From Bacteroidales bacterium UBA1216 (GTDB taxonomy: Bacteria; Bacteroidota; Bacteroidia; Bacteroidales; Paludibacteraceae), in contig DBXI01000030.1 of the NCBI GenBank assembly GCA_002309255.1, forward strand, positions 1 through 17,819: a stretch of DNA of 17,819 nt, read 5' to 3'. Every line of letters begins with the position of its first letter. Within the stretch, counting starts at the first letter, position 1. A model generated the notes under the pieces. It saw only the letters and a program-made list of their open reading frames with translations. It was not told where the DNA came from and searched no databases. A program made the translations under genes and the position numbers. Below, piece after piece: positions 7,882 to 14,086 of this stretch.

Positions 7882-9336
7882 TTACCGCAGGAAGGTGTGT
7901 CCCTGTTGGATCACCACGCCCCTATACGACGCATCCACGCGCACGCCAAGCGGTGAGTAGGCGGGCAACGATGGGTCGAACAGCGGCTGCGCAGCGGTCT
8001 GCTCTACAGCCGTGAAGTCCTCGTCGGGATCATTGGCGCCGTTCTCGGGATCCTCCTCTTCGGGGTTCTCCTTAGCGGGTCGCCAGTACTGCGCGTCGGT
8101 GCTCACGCCCTTCACGCCCGGCAAGCCCAGGTAGAGTGGGTTCATCTTGTCGTTGAGCAGGATACCCTCCACCTTGATCTGCACACCCACCAGTTCGGGG
8201 TTATCCACCACGTTCAGCGCGGCGCGTGCCTCGTGGCTGATCTGCACCAGCACATACTTGTTCTCGTCCGTCTCCTCCGGATCATCGGCAAGCACAAGCG
8301 AGAGCTGATCGTCCAGGCTGATGCCGTCATACTGATCCTGATAGCGCTTCACGCCGCCGAGCACGTAGCCGGTCACCCAGTAATATGTATCCGCCCATAT
8401 CGTGCCGTCGGTCTGCCCGAGCTTGATCACATCGGCGCAGGTGAACGGGTTAGGACGTGTGCCGGCACCCTCCAGACGGATGATAGCCACCTCAAAGAGC
8501 AACGTGACGCGTTTCTCCACCTTCTTGCCGGTCGATTTGTCCTTGCCACTGAGGTAGAGGAACGTGCCGTGCTGCCCCTCCGATGCGCCTGCATAGCAGG
8601 TGATTGCCAGCTCGCCGCCCTCGGCAGGCAGATGATCGGTAGCCAGGTAGAACAAATCGGATTCGCCGTTCGCCATCGTTATGCTAATACCACCGTCAGC
8701 CAGGTTCACGCCCGAGACATGCAGAACGCGCTTCGATGCCTGATAGTCGGAGCTCATCAGTCCCCAGTCAAGCACGCTGCCCTCAGCCGTGCGGATAGCG
8801 CCTGCATCCGGGTCGGCCGGACGCACACATACATCATCCAGGAAGAAACGGTGCTTGTTCGTCGACGTGAACGTTACCCGGATCCCGTCCGTGACATCGA
8901 TGATACGGATCGTGATCGTCGTCCACGTGTGCTTCTTCAGGTAGTAGGATGTCGGATCAGAGGTCGTGCCGCCGCTGATGCTTACATTGAAGATCGAGTC
9001 ACCCTCCCACGGCGCTACGCGGAACGACAACTCTACCTCGCCCGTGCATTCAATCTTCGGCGTGGTAGCTGAACCCTGCTTCTTGCTCGTGCCTACCTTC
9101 AGGCACTGATACGCGCCGTTGCAGTAGGTGAAGCTCCAGTCTGGGCTGTCCTGATAGATGGCTATGGCTGTGGCTATATCACCACCCCACTGCTCGTCGT
9201 TACCACCCGTGTAACCATAGTCCTCATCCTCCGCATCAATACAGCGGTCGAAGGTCTCCAAATAGATAGGCTGCATCTCAGCCATCAGAAGTGTGGCGAT
9301 ACACAGCCACGAAAAGAGTAGAAATATACGTTTCAT
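7882..9336 (-). CDS. Secreted protein with DUF6359-like OB-fold and Bacteroidales C-terminal tail
   Basis: Function unknown; 484 residues. A signal peptide (MKRIFLLFSWLCIATLLMA) is cleaved near residue 19. A jelly-roll-like domain (about 22-172) has IYLETFDRC at its start and FFLDDVCV near its end, a common layout of extracellular carbohydrate-binding folds. An Ig-like module follows (about 180-285; VSGVNLADGGISI and LPAEGGEL), similar to the last module of the 751-aa protein. A DUF6359-like OB-fold (about 292-415) starts GTRPNPFTCADVIKLG and has YYWVTGYVLGGV. An acidic linker (EEEDPENGANDPDED) leads to the tail, with YSPLGVRV, then YRGVVIQQGHTFLR. It is divergent from the beta-galactosidase and has its own promoter. 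Probably surface-exposed or secreted; ligand unknown. Confidence 0.85.
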   Translation of the reverse strand: MKRIFLLFSWLCIATLLMAEMQPIYLETFDRCIDAEDEDYGYTGGNDEQWGGDIATAIAIYQDSPDWSFTYCNGAYQCLKVGTSKKQGSATTPKIECTGEVELSFRVAPWEGDSIFNVSISGGTTSDPTSYYLKKHTWTTITIRIIDVTDGIRVTFTSTNKHRFFLDDVCVRPADPDAGAIRTAEGSVLDWGLMSSDYQASKRVLHVSGVNLADGGISITMANGESDLFYLATDHLPAEGGELAITCYAGASEGQHGTFLYLSGKDKSTGKKVEKRVTLLFEVAIIRLEGAGTRPNPFTCADVIKLGQTDGTIWADTYYWVTGYVLGGVKRYQDQYDGISLDDQLSLVLADDPEETDENKYVLVQISHEARAALNVVDNPELVGVQIKVEGILLNDKMNPLYLGLPGVKGVSTDAQYWRPAKENPEEEDPENGANDPDEDFTAVEQTAAQPLFDPSLPAYSPLGVRVDASYRGVVIQQGHTFLR

Positions 9337-9375
9337 TCAATATAGATGTTTTTCATGTTTTACGAAATGCGGACG

Positions 9376-9407
9376 CAAAGATACAAAAAATTATCCATAT
9401 AAGCAAA
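9376..9407 (-). promoter_or_regulatory. Promoter of the 484-aa secreted-protein gene
   Basis: Minus strand: TATCTTTG (9376-9383) and TTTG (9404-9407), spacer exactly 20 bp. It stands back-to-back with the beta-galactosidase promoter; the two -33 elements are only 15 bp apart. Confidence 0.82.
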
Positions 9408-9422
9408 TTTTTGGGCAATATA

Positions 9423-9454
9423 TTTGCATATTCGATTTATTTTTTGTACCTTTG
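9423..9454 (+). promoter_or_regulatory. Promoter of the GH2 beta-galactosidase gene
   Basis: TTTG (9423-9426) and TACCTTTG (9447-9454) with a 20-bp spacer. The -7 element lies 30 bp upstream of the chosen ATG, giving a leader of roughly 23 nt. This also rules out the much longer in-frame start at 9293. Confidence 0.85.
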
Positions 9455-9484
9455 CAGAGTGAATTCACTAATTTATACAATTAT

Positions 9485-11962
9485 ATGACTAAACATCTCA
9501 TTTCTACCCTGCTCGCTGCCTGTGTTGTGTTGGCATCGTGCACGAGTGAGCCGGTGTCTGTTCGTCAGGAGCGTTTGCTCACCCGGTGGCAGTTCACCCT
9601 TGTTGATGACCAAGGTCAGCCCGCCGGTTGGCAAACCGTAACAGTACCACACGATTGGGCTATCAGCGGTCCGTTTGATCGTGAGAACGACCTGCAAAAG
9701 GTGATCGTGGTGCAGAATGGTGAGAACGAAGCCACCTGGAAGACCGGCCGCAGCGGCGGTCTGCCATGGATGGGCAAGGGTCACTACCATACGCGCATAG
9801 CTGTGGATACCGCGCGCTGGAACACGCTGGTGTTCGATGGCGCAATGTCGCATGCCGACATCTATATCAACGGCGAGGAGGTGTGCTACTGGCCATACGG
9901 CTATAACACGTTTGACTGTTACATCCTGCCCGAGCTCATCAACGGCGACAGCGTGGATATAGACGTCTATCTGGAGAACAAACCCCAGCAGAGCCGCTGG
10001 TACCCGGGCGCAGGTATCTACCGCAACGTCCATCTGATCACCACCGACCGCATCCATGTCCCCACCTTCGGAACGCTCGTTCGCACCCCCGAGGTCAGCG
10101 CCGAGCGCGCTACGGTCACCCTGGCTGTGGAACTCCAGGACGGCACAGAGACCACTTCAGCCGACAAGGCAGGCGTGGAAATCATCACCGACATCCTCTG
10201 GCAGGGCAAGACCGTTGCCACCATCCGCGGAGAGGAAGGACAAGCTGAGGTCAGCCAGCCGCAGCTCTGGTCGCCAGAGACACCTAACTTATATATTGCA
10301 CGCACACGCGTAGTGCGCGAGGGAGAGCTGCTCGACCAGTACAACACACGCTTCGGCATCCGCAGCATCAGCTACACACCGGAGCATGGCTTCCAACTCA
10401 ACGGACAGACACGTAAGTTCAAGGGCGTGTGCAACCACCACGATCTCGGGCCGCTCGGAGCTGCTATCCACAAGGATGCCCTACGCCACCAGATAGCTAT
10501 GCTGCAAGACATGGGATGCGACGCCATACGCACCAGCCACAACATGCCCGCCCCCGAACTCGTGGAGCTCTGCGATGAGATGGGTATGATGATGATGATT
10601 GAGCCCTTTGACGTCTGGAACCAGGGAAAGACGGAGAACGACTACAACAAGGAGTTCGCCGACTGGTGGCAGCGTGATATAACCAACATGGTCAAGAACT
10701 ACCGCAACAACGCCTCCGTTATGCTCTGGTCGAGCGGCAACGAGGTGTGGAACCAGGTGCTGGACGATGGCATACAGATCGTTACCGACCTGCAGGCGCT
10801 CTTCCATCAGCTTGACCCCACGCGACCCGTCACCAACGGCATGGATCAGGCGATGCACGTCATCCACAACGGCTTTGGCGCTGCCGTTGAGCTGCCCGGA
10901 TTCAACTACCGCACCGGTCGCTACCTTGAGGCCTACGAACACCTGCCGCAGAAGATGATCCTCGGCTCGGAGACCGCCTCCACCGTCAGCAGCCGAGGCG
11001 TGTACAAGACGCCGGCTATCCTCCGAGACTTTGCCAACTACCCCGACTTCCAGTCCTCAGGCTACGACGTGGAGTACTGCCCTTGGTCGGGGCTGCCCGA
11101 GCAGGACTTCCAGCTGCAGGACGACTACCCATGGACGCTCGGTCAGTTCGTCTGGACAGGCTTCGACTACCTGGGCGAACCATCACCCTACGACACCGAT
11201 GCATGGCCATCACATAGCAGTTACTTCGGCATCATCGATCTCGCATCGCTGCCTAAGGATCGGTATTACCTCTACCGATCGCAGTGGCAGACACAGTCCC
11301 CAACCCTGCACCTGCTCCCGCATTGGAACTGGCAGGAGGGTGAACTGGTGCCCGTGTTCTGCTACACATCCTACCCCGCAGCTGAGCTCTTCGTCAACGG
11401 AAAGAGCTACGGCAAGCTCCGTCACGCTACACCCGAAGAAACCGCACGACTCAAAGCCGGTGAGCAGATCCCGGGCGTGAGTCAGATGCCTAAGGTTGGA
11501 GATTTCGAGGTTCCTGTATGGGGTGCACAACCCGCACCCGAGCTGCTGCCGCGCTACCGGCTCATGTGGTTCGATGTGCCGTTTGAGGCCGGCTCGATCG
11601 AAGTTGTAGCCTACGATGCTGACGGAAAGGCCGTGGCACGCGAGGCTATCCACACCGCCGGTGAGCCACATCACCTCAAAGCTATATGGGCGAACCGCAG
11701 CGAGCAACCCGAGGAGTTATGCTATATAACACTGCGCGTGGAGGACAAGGACGGAAACCTCTGCCCCAACGCCGCCAACATTATCCGTTATGAGGGCAAC
11801 GGATTCATCGCCACGGCCAACGGCGATGCAGCTTGTCTCGACAGTTTCGTTGAGCCGCAGATGCACGCCTTTGCCGGACAATGCACGTTCATCGTCCGCC
11901 GTGGCAGCCGCGGACAGTTCGCTGCCGACGGACTGCTCCCCGCACCCGCCAACATCAACTAA
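9485..11962 (+). CDS. Glycoside hydrolase family 2 beta-galactosidase-like lipoprotein
   Basis: Predicted to cleave non-reducing beta-linked sugars, most likely beta-galactosides, from outside the cytoplasm. The 825-residue product starts with a lipoprotein signal peptide; the lipobox LASC puts the lipidated Cys at 19. Domains in order: N-terminal jelly-roll (about 35-190, with VPHDWAI and RWYPGAGIYRNV), Ig-like domain (about 195-295), and TIM barrel (about 300-600). The barrel has GVCNHHDLG, the acid/base in SSGNE (Glu420) and the nucleophile in GSETAS (Glu496). DUF4982-like (about 640-700, AELFVNGKSYGK) and GH2 C-terminal Ig-like (LRVEDKDGNLCPNAANI) domains follow. I chose the ATG at 9485 because the promoter lies inside any longer frame. 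It faces away from the 484-aa secreted protein. The exact substrate cannot be read from sequence. Confidence 0.93.
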   Translation: MTKHLISTLLAACVVLASCTSEPVSVRQERLLTRWQFTLVDDQGQPAGWQTVTVPHDWAISGPFDRENDLQKVIVVQNGENEATWKTGRSGGLPWMGKGHYHTRIAVDTARWNTLVFDGAMSHADIYINGEEVCYWPYGYNTFDCYILPELINGDSVDIDVYLENKPQQSRWYPGAGIYRNVHLITTDRIHVPTFGTLVRTPEVSAERATVTLAVELQDGTETTSADKAGVEIITDILWQGKTVATIRGEEGQAEVSQPQLWSPETPNLYIARTRVVREGELLDQYNTRFGIRSISYTPEHGFQLNGQTRKFKGVCNHHDLGPLGAAIHKDALRHQIAMLQDMGCDAIRTSHNMPAPELVELCDEMGMMMMIEPFDVWNQGKTENDYNKEFADWWQRDITNMVKNYRNNASVMLWSSGNEVWNQVLDDGIQIVTDLQALFHQLDPTRPVTNGMDQAMHVIHNGFGAAVELPGFNYRTGRYLEAYEHLPQKMILGSETASTVSSRGVYKTPAILRDFANYPDFQSSGYDVEYCPWSGLPEQDFQLQDDYPWTLGQFVWTGFDYLGEPSPYDTDAWPSHSSYFGIIDLASLPKDRYYLYRSQWQTQSPTLHLLPHWNWQEGELVPVFCYTSYPAAELFVNGKSYGKLRHATPEETARLKAGEQIPGVSQMPKVGDFEVPVWGAQPAPELLPRYRLMWFDVPFEAGSIEVVAYDADGKAVAREAIHTAGEPHHLKAIWANRSEQPEELCYITLRVEDKDGNLCPNAANIIRYEGNGFIATANGDAACLDSFVEPQMHAFAGQCTFIVRRGSRGQFAADGLLPAPANIN

Positions 11963-11968
11963 CTACAC

Positions 11969-12006
11969 AAGAAAGGGATTGAGCCTAACGGATCAATCCC
12001 TTTCTT
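11969..12006 (+). terminator. Terminator of the GH2 gene
   Basis: AAGAAAGGGATTGA (11969-11982) and TCAATCCCTTTCTT (11993-12006) form a perfect 14-bp stem with a 10-nt loop, starting 6 bp after the stop codon. The tail is only moderately T-rich (ATCTTT). It may also stop nadC transcription, which arrives from the other side. Confidence 0.85.
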
Positions 12007-12086
12007 ATCTTTGGATAATTTGGGTAATTCTTATCTCTTTTCACTCGAACGATCTGAAGGTTGGTTGACGGAATACCCCCCCCTCG

Positions 12087-12950
12087 CTACTTCACTGCCT
12101 TGAACGACATATCCAGGCTCTTATACGAGTGCGTCAGCGCACCTACGCTCACATAATCGACGCCCGTCAGCGCATAGTCGCGCAGCGTGTCGATTGTTAT
12201 GCCGCCGCTGCTCTCTATCTCCATCTTCCGGTGCGTCTGCTCCCAGTCGCGGATGATGCGCACCGCCTCGCGCGTGTGCTCCGGCGTGTAGTTGTCCAGC
12301 ATGATCCGGTCGGGTATCCCGGTGCCCAGCGCTTCACGCAGCTCATCGTCATTGCGCACCTCGATCTCTATCCTCAGATCCTTGCCCTTAGCCTGGCAGT
12401 AGTCACGTGCACGAGTCAGAGCAGCCGTTATGCCGCCCGCAAAATCCACATGGTTATCCTTCAGCAGAATCATGTCAAACAGACCTATGCGGTGGTTCAT
12501 GCCGCCGCCTAAGGCCACAGCTTCCTTCTCCAGATAACGCAGCCCGGGCGTCGTCTTGCGCGTATCCAGCACATGGCAAGACGTGTCGGCTATCAGGCTC
12601 TGGTAGCGGTGAGCCGTGGTCGCCACGCCCGACATCCGCTGCATCACGTTCAGCATCGTCCGCTCTATCTGCAGCAGACTGAGCTCCTTGCCCCACACCT
12701 TGAAGGCTATGTCGCCTTTCCTAACATGATCACCGTCGTTCAGGTACTGCTCCACGCGGCAATCGGGGTCGAAGTAACGGATGATCTCCTTCGCCACCTC
12801 TACACCCGCCAGGATACCTTCCTCCTTGATGATCAGCTGCTGACAACCCTGAGCATCAGCTGGGATACAACTCAGAGACGTGTGGTCGCCATCGCGGATA
12901 TCTTCGTCAAACCAGATAGCTATCAGTTTGCGCAAACGTTCTTTTTCCAT
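12087..12950 (-). CDS. nadC: Nicotinate-nucleotide pyrophosphorylase (carboxylating), quinolinate phosphoribosyltransferase
   Basis: NadC converts quinolinate and PRPP to nicotinate mononucleotide, CO2 and pyrophosphate, in de novo NAD synthesis in the cytoplasm. The 287-residue length is normal. Family signatures are visible: GVATTAHRY after ERTMLNVMQRMS (about 96-115), DTRKTTPGLR (129-138), GGGMNHRIGLFDMILLKDNH (148-167), IEIEVRN, and the C-terminal ESSGGI and GVDYVSVGALTHS barrel strands. The ATG at 12950 gives MEKERLRKLIAIWFDEDIRDGDHT, matching the family N-terminus. It stands alone here: nadA and nadB are not adjacent. It has its own promoter, which is preceded by a long inverted repeat that may be an operator. 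It converges with the GH2 gene. Confidence 0.96.
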   Translation of the reverse strand: MEKERLRKLIAIWFDEDIRDGDHTSLSCIPADAQGCQQLIIKEEGILAGVEVAKEIIRYFDPDCRVEQYLNDGDHVRKGDIAFKVWGKELSLLQIERTMLNVMQRMSGVATTAHRYQSLIADTSCHVLDTRKTTPGLRYLEKEAVALGGGMNHRIGLFDMILLKDNHVDFAGGITAALTRARDYCQAKGKDLRIEIEVRNDDELREALGTGIPDRIMLDNYTPEHTREAVRIIRDWEQTHRKMEIESSGGITIDTLRDYALTGVDYVSVGALTHSYKSLDMSFKAVK

Positions 12951-12980
12951 ATATTCTAATGTCTTTTAAAAATTTGCCCG

Positions 12981-13012
12981 CAAAGGTACAAAAAAAATCT
13001 GACATTTGCAAG
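12981..13012 (-). promoter_or_regulatory. Promoter of nadC
   Basis: Minus strand: TACCTTTG (12981-12988) and CTTG (13009-13012) as -33, spacer 20 bp. The -7 overlaps a short dyad TTTGC-CC-GCAAA (12973-12984). The leader before the ATG is only about 25 nt. Confidence 0.78.
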
Positions 13013-13067
13013 TTTCTTAAGAGAAAAATCGTATTTGCTAAGCAAATAGAAATTTTCTCTCAAGAAA
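13013..13067. repeat. Long inverted repeat upstream of the nadC promoter
   Basis: TTTCTTAAGAGAAAA (13013-13027) pairs with TTTTCTCTCAAGAAA (13053-13067) with one mismatch, which is a G-U pair in minus-strand RNA. Inside it, TATTTGC (13032-13038) and GCAAATA (13042-13048) form a second, perfect 7-bp stem. The structure touches the nadC -33 element. It is a candidate operator, cruciform or relic of a small mobile element; no T-run supports termination. Confidence 0.6.
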
Positions 13068-13100
13068 AATGGGATGACATAACATAAAAGGCGTTTATTG

Positions 13101-13118
13101 CGGGCACTTCGGTGCTCG
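13101..13118 (+). other. UUCG-tetraloop hairpin
   Basis: CGGGCAC-TTCG-GTGCTCG forms a 7-bp stem with one G-U pair closed by the very stable C(UUCG)G loop, followed by TTTT (13119-13122). It looks like a small terminator or an RNA element, but no upstream plus-strand gene is visible. Confidence 0.45.
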
Positions 13119-13172
13119 TTTTACGTTCATTTCAATAAAAATTCACTTTCTCGCACATTTCTTCTTGCAATA

Positions 13173-13204
13173 TTTGCATAAGTCATTTTTTTTTCGTATC
13201 TTTG
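13173..13204 (+). promoter_or_regulatory. Promoter of the yqeY-like gene
   Basis: TTTG (13173-13176) and TATCTTTG (13197-13204) with a 20-bp spacer. The -7 overlaps the dyad ATCTTTGC-AGTC-GCAAAGAT (13198-13217). The gene starts about 250 nt downstream, unusually far compared with the other genes here. Confidence 0.8.
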
Positions 13205-13285
13205 CAGTCGCAAAGATTTATGTGAGTTTCGACCGCTTGGGTTTGATGATTAAGTTACCCCACATAGGATGAAATTCTAATAAGG

Positions 13286-13372
13286 ATGCATGTTACTGAT
13301 CTTGGTGTAAAAAAGAACAAAAGAGACCTTACTGAGAACCAAAAAGATAGGCTTAAAGAATTTGGGCGTTAA
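13286..13372 (+). pseudogene. Possible coding relic in the yqeY leader
   Basis: A 28-codon frame begins MHVTDLGVKKNKRDLTENQ and ends LKEFGR. It overlaps a second frame reading WALKVETLKELLSSKISK that stops at 13417. The pieces read like one decayed C-terminal fragment broken by a frameshift, but the match to any family is unproven. It could also be a short leader peptide, although the G-rich bases sit too close to the ATG for a good ribosome binding site. Confidence 0.2.
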
Positions 13373-13462
13373 AAGTAGAGACACTCAAAGAATTACTATC
13401 ATCAAAAATTAGCAAATAATTATGTCCTGTCCACATGTTTAATTTACAATCAACTAAAATAT

Positions 13463-13909
13463 ATGAAAAATGAAATCAATGCCTTGATCATGGAGGCGAT
13501 GAAAAACCATGATAGCGTTCGCACAGAGACCCTGCGCGGCATCAAGAGCGCGTTTCTCAACTGGCAAACAAGCAAAGAGAACGCCGGTAAAGACCTGAGC
13601 GAAGCGGAAGAAATCCAGATCATCAAAAAGATGGTGAAACAGCGTCAGGAGTCCATAGAACAATACCTGGCAGCAGGGCGCAAGGAGTTAGCGGAAGCGG
13701 AGCAGGCGCAGATCAACGTATTAGAAACATTCCTGCCGAAAGCCGCAACGGAAGAAGACATCCTTCGTGCCTTCCATGACGCCCAAACAGCCAACGGTTG
13801 GGAGGCCGAGAAGAAGAACATGGGACTTTTCGTGAAAGCCATCAAAGCCGCTCTTCCCAACGCCGACGGCAAGATGGTAGCACAAGTTGTTCAAAGCCAA
13901 TTAGGCTGA
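13463..13909 (+). CDS. yqeY: GatB/YqeY domain-containing protein
   Basis: 148 residues, the usual size of stand-alone YqeY proteins. These resemble the tRNA-binding tail domain of GatB, the amidotransferase subunit that makes Gln-tRNA or Asn-tRNA; the cellular role of the free-standing form is unclear. Visible family features are the all-helical N-terminal half with RTETLRGIKSAFLNWQ, the segment EIQIIKKMVKQRQESIEQYLAAGRKELAEAE, the conserved LETFLPK, and the C-terminal helical domain with GLFVKAIKAALPNADGKMVAQVV. The ATG at 13463 is the only sensible start. It is monocistronic, with its own promoter far upstream and a strong terminator 7 bp after the stop. Confidence 0.93.
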   Translation: MKNEINALIMEAMKNHDSVRTETLRGIKSAFLNWQTSKENAGKDLSEAEEIQIIKKMVKQRQESIEQYLAAGRKELAEAEQAQINVLETFLPKAATEEDILRAFHDAQTANGWEAEKKNMGLFVKAIKAALPNADGKMVAQVVQSQLG

Positions 13910-13915
13910 AGTATT

Positions 13916-13950
13916 GATGGCAGGTGGTTTTACCTTATCCACCTGCCATC
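13916..13950 (+). terminator. Rho-independent terminator after yqeY
   Basis: GATGGCAGGTGG (13916-13927) and CCACCTGCCATC (13939-13950) form a perfect 12-bp GC-rich stem with an 11-nt loop, followed by TTTT. It starts 7 bp after the stop codon and separates yqeY from the restriction locus. Confidence 0.93.
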
Positions 13951-13993
13951 TTTTAGATTTTTCCTGTCGGGCGGCAGATTTCTGCACTGTCTA

Positions 13994-14025
13994 TTTGCAA
14001 ATTCGGATTTTTTTTTGTAACTTTG
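13994..14025 (+). promoter_or_regulatory. Promoter of the hsdR-hsdM locus
   Basis: TTTG (13994-13997) and TAACTTTG (14018-14025) with a 20-bp spacer. The -7 and start region are covered by a perfect 20-bp palindrome. The leader to the hsdR ATG is about 55 nt. Confidence 0.82.
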
Positions 14026-14038
14026 CGATCGCAAAGTT
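14019..14038. promoter_or_regulatory. Perfect 20-bp palindrome over the hsdR core promoter (candidate operator)
   Basis: AACTTTGCGATCGCAAAGTT reads the same on both strands and covers the -7 element and probable start site. A bound dimer would block RNA polymerase; alternatively it forms a 5'-terminal RNA hairpin. The centre is GCGATCGC, which contains GATC, so methylation could matter. A related dyad with arms CTTTGC/GCAAAG lies at the yqeY promoter, so it may be part of a wider promoter motif and not specific to restriction. Confidence 0.6.
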
Positions 14039-14086
14039 CTCGGGCTTGCCCGGTGAACGCAACAGCCATAGCAAATACATGGAAAT

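Larger units (their letters stand above)
12951..13462. other. 512-bp AT-rich intergenic region between nadC and yqeY
   Basis: The stretch holds the nadC promoter (12981-13012, minus), a long inverted repeat (13013-13067), a UUCG hairpin (13101-13118), the yqeY promoter (13173-13204, plus) and a leader of about 250 nt. The leader contains a 28-codon frame (13286-13372: MHVTDLGVKKNKRDL...LKEFGR, stop). A different frame continues with WALKVETLKELLSSKISK (13363-13416, stop at 13417). Together these look like coding debris with a frameshift, but I recognise no family. No tRNA or known riboswitch was seen. Confidence 0.6.

Noticed and set aside
9293..9484. Longer N-terminus for the GH2 protein
   Set aside because: The extension overlaps the divergent gene and both promoters; the ATG at 9485 gives a clean lipoprotein signal peptide.
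12076..12083. Run of eight C just beyond the nadC stop
   Set aside because: It could slip, but it lies outside both neighbouring coding sequences and no promoter, so no phase-variable effect is evident.
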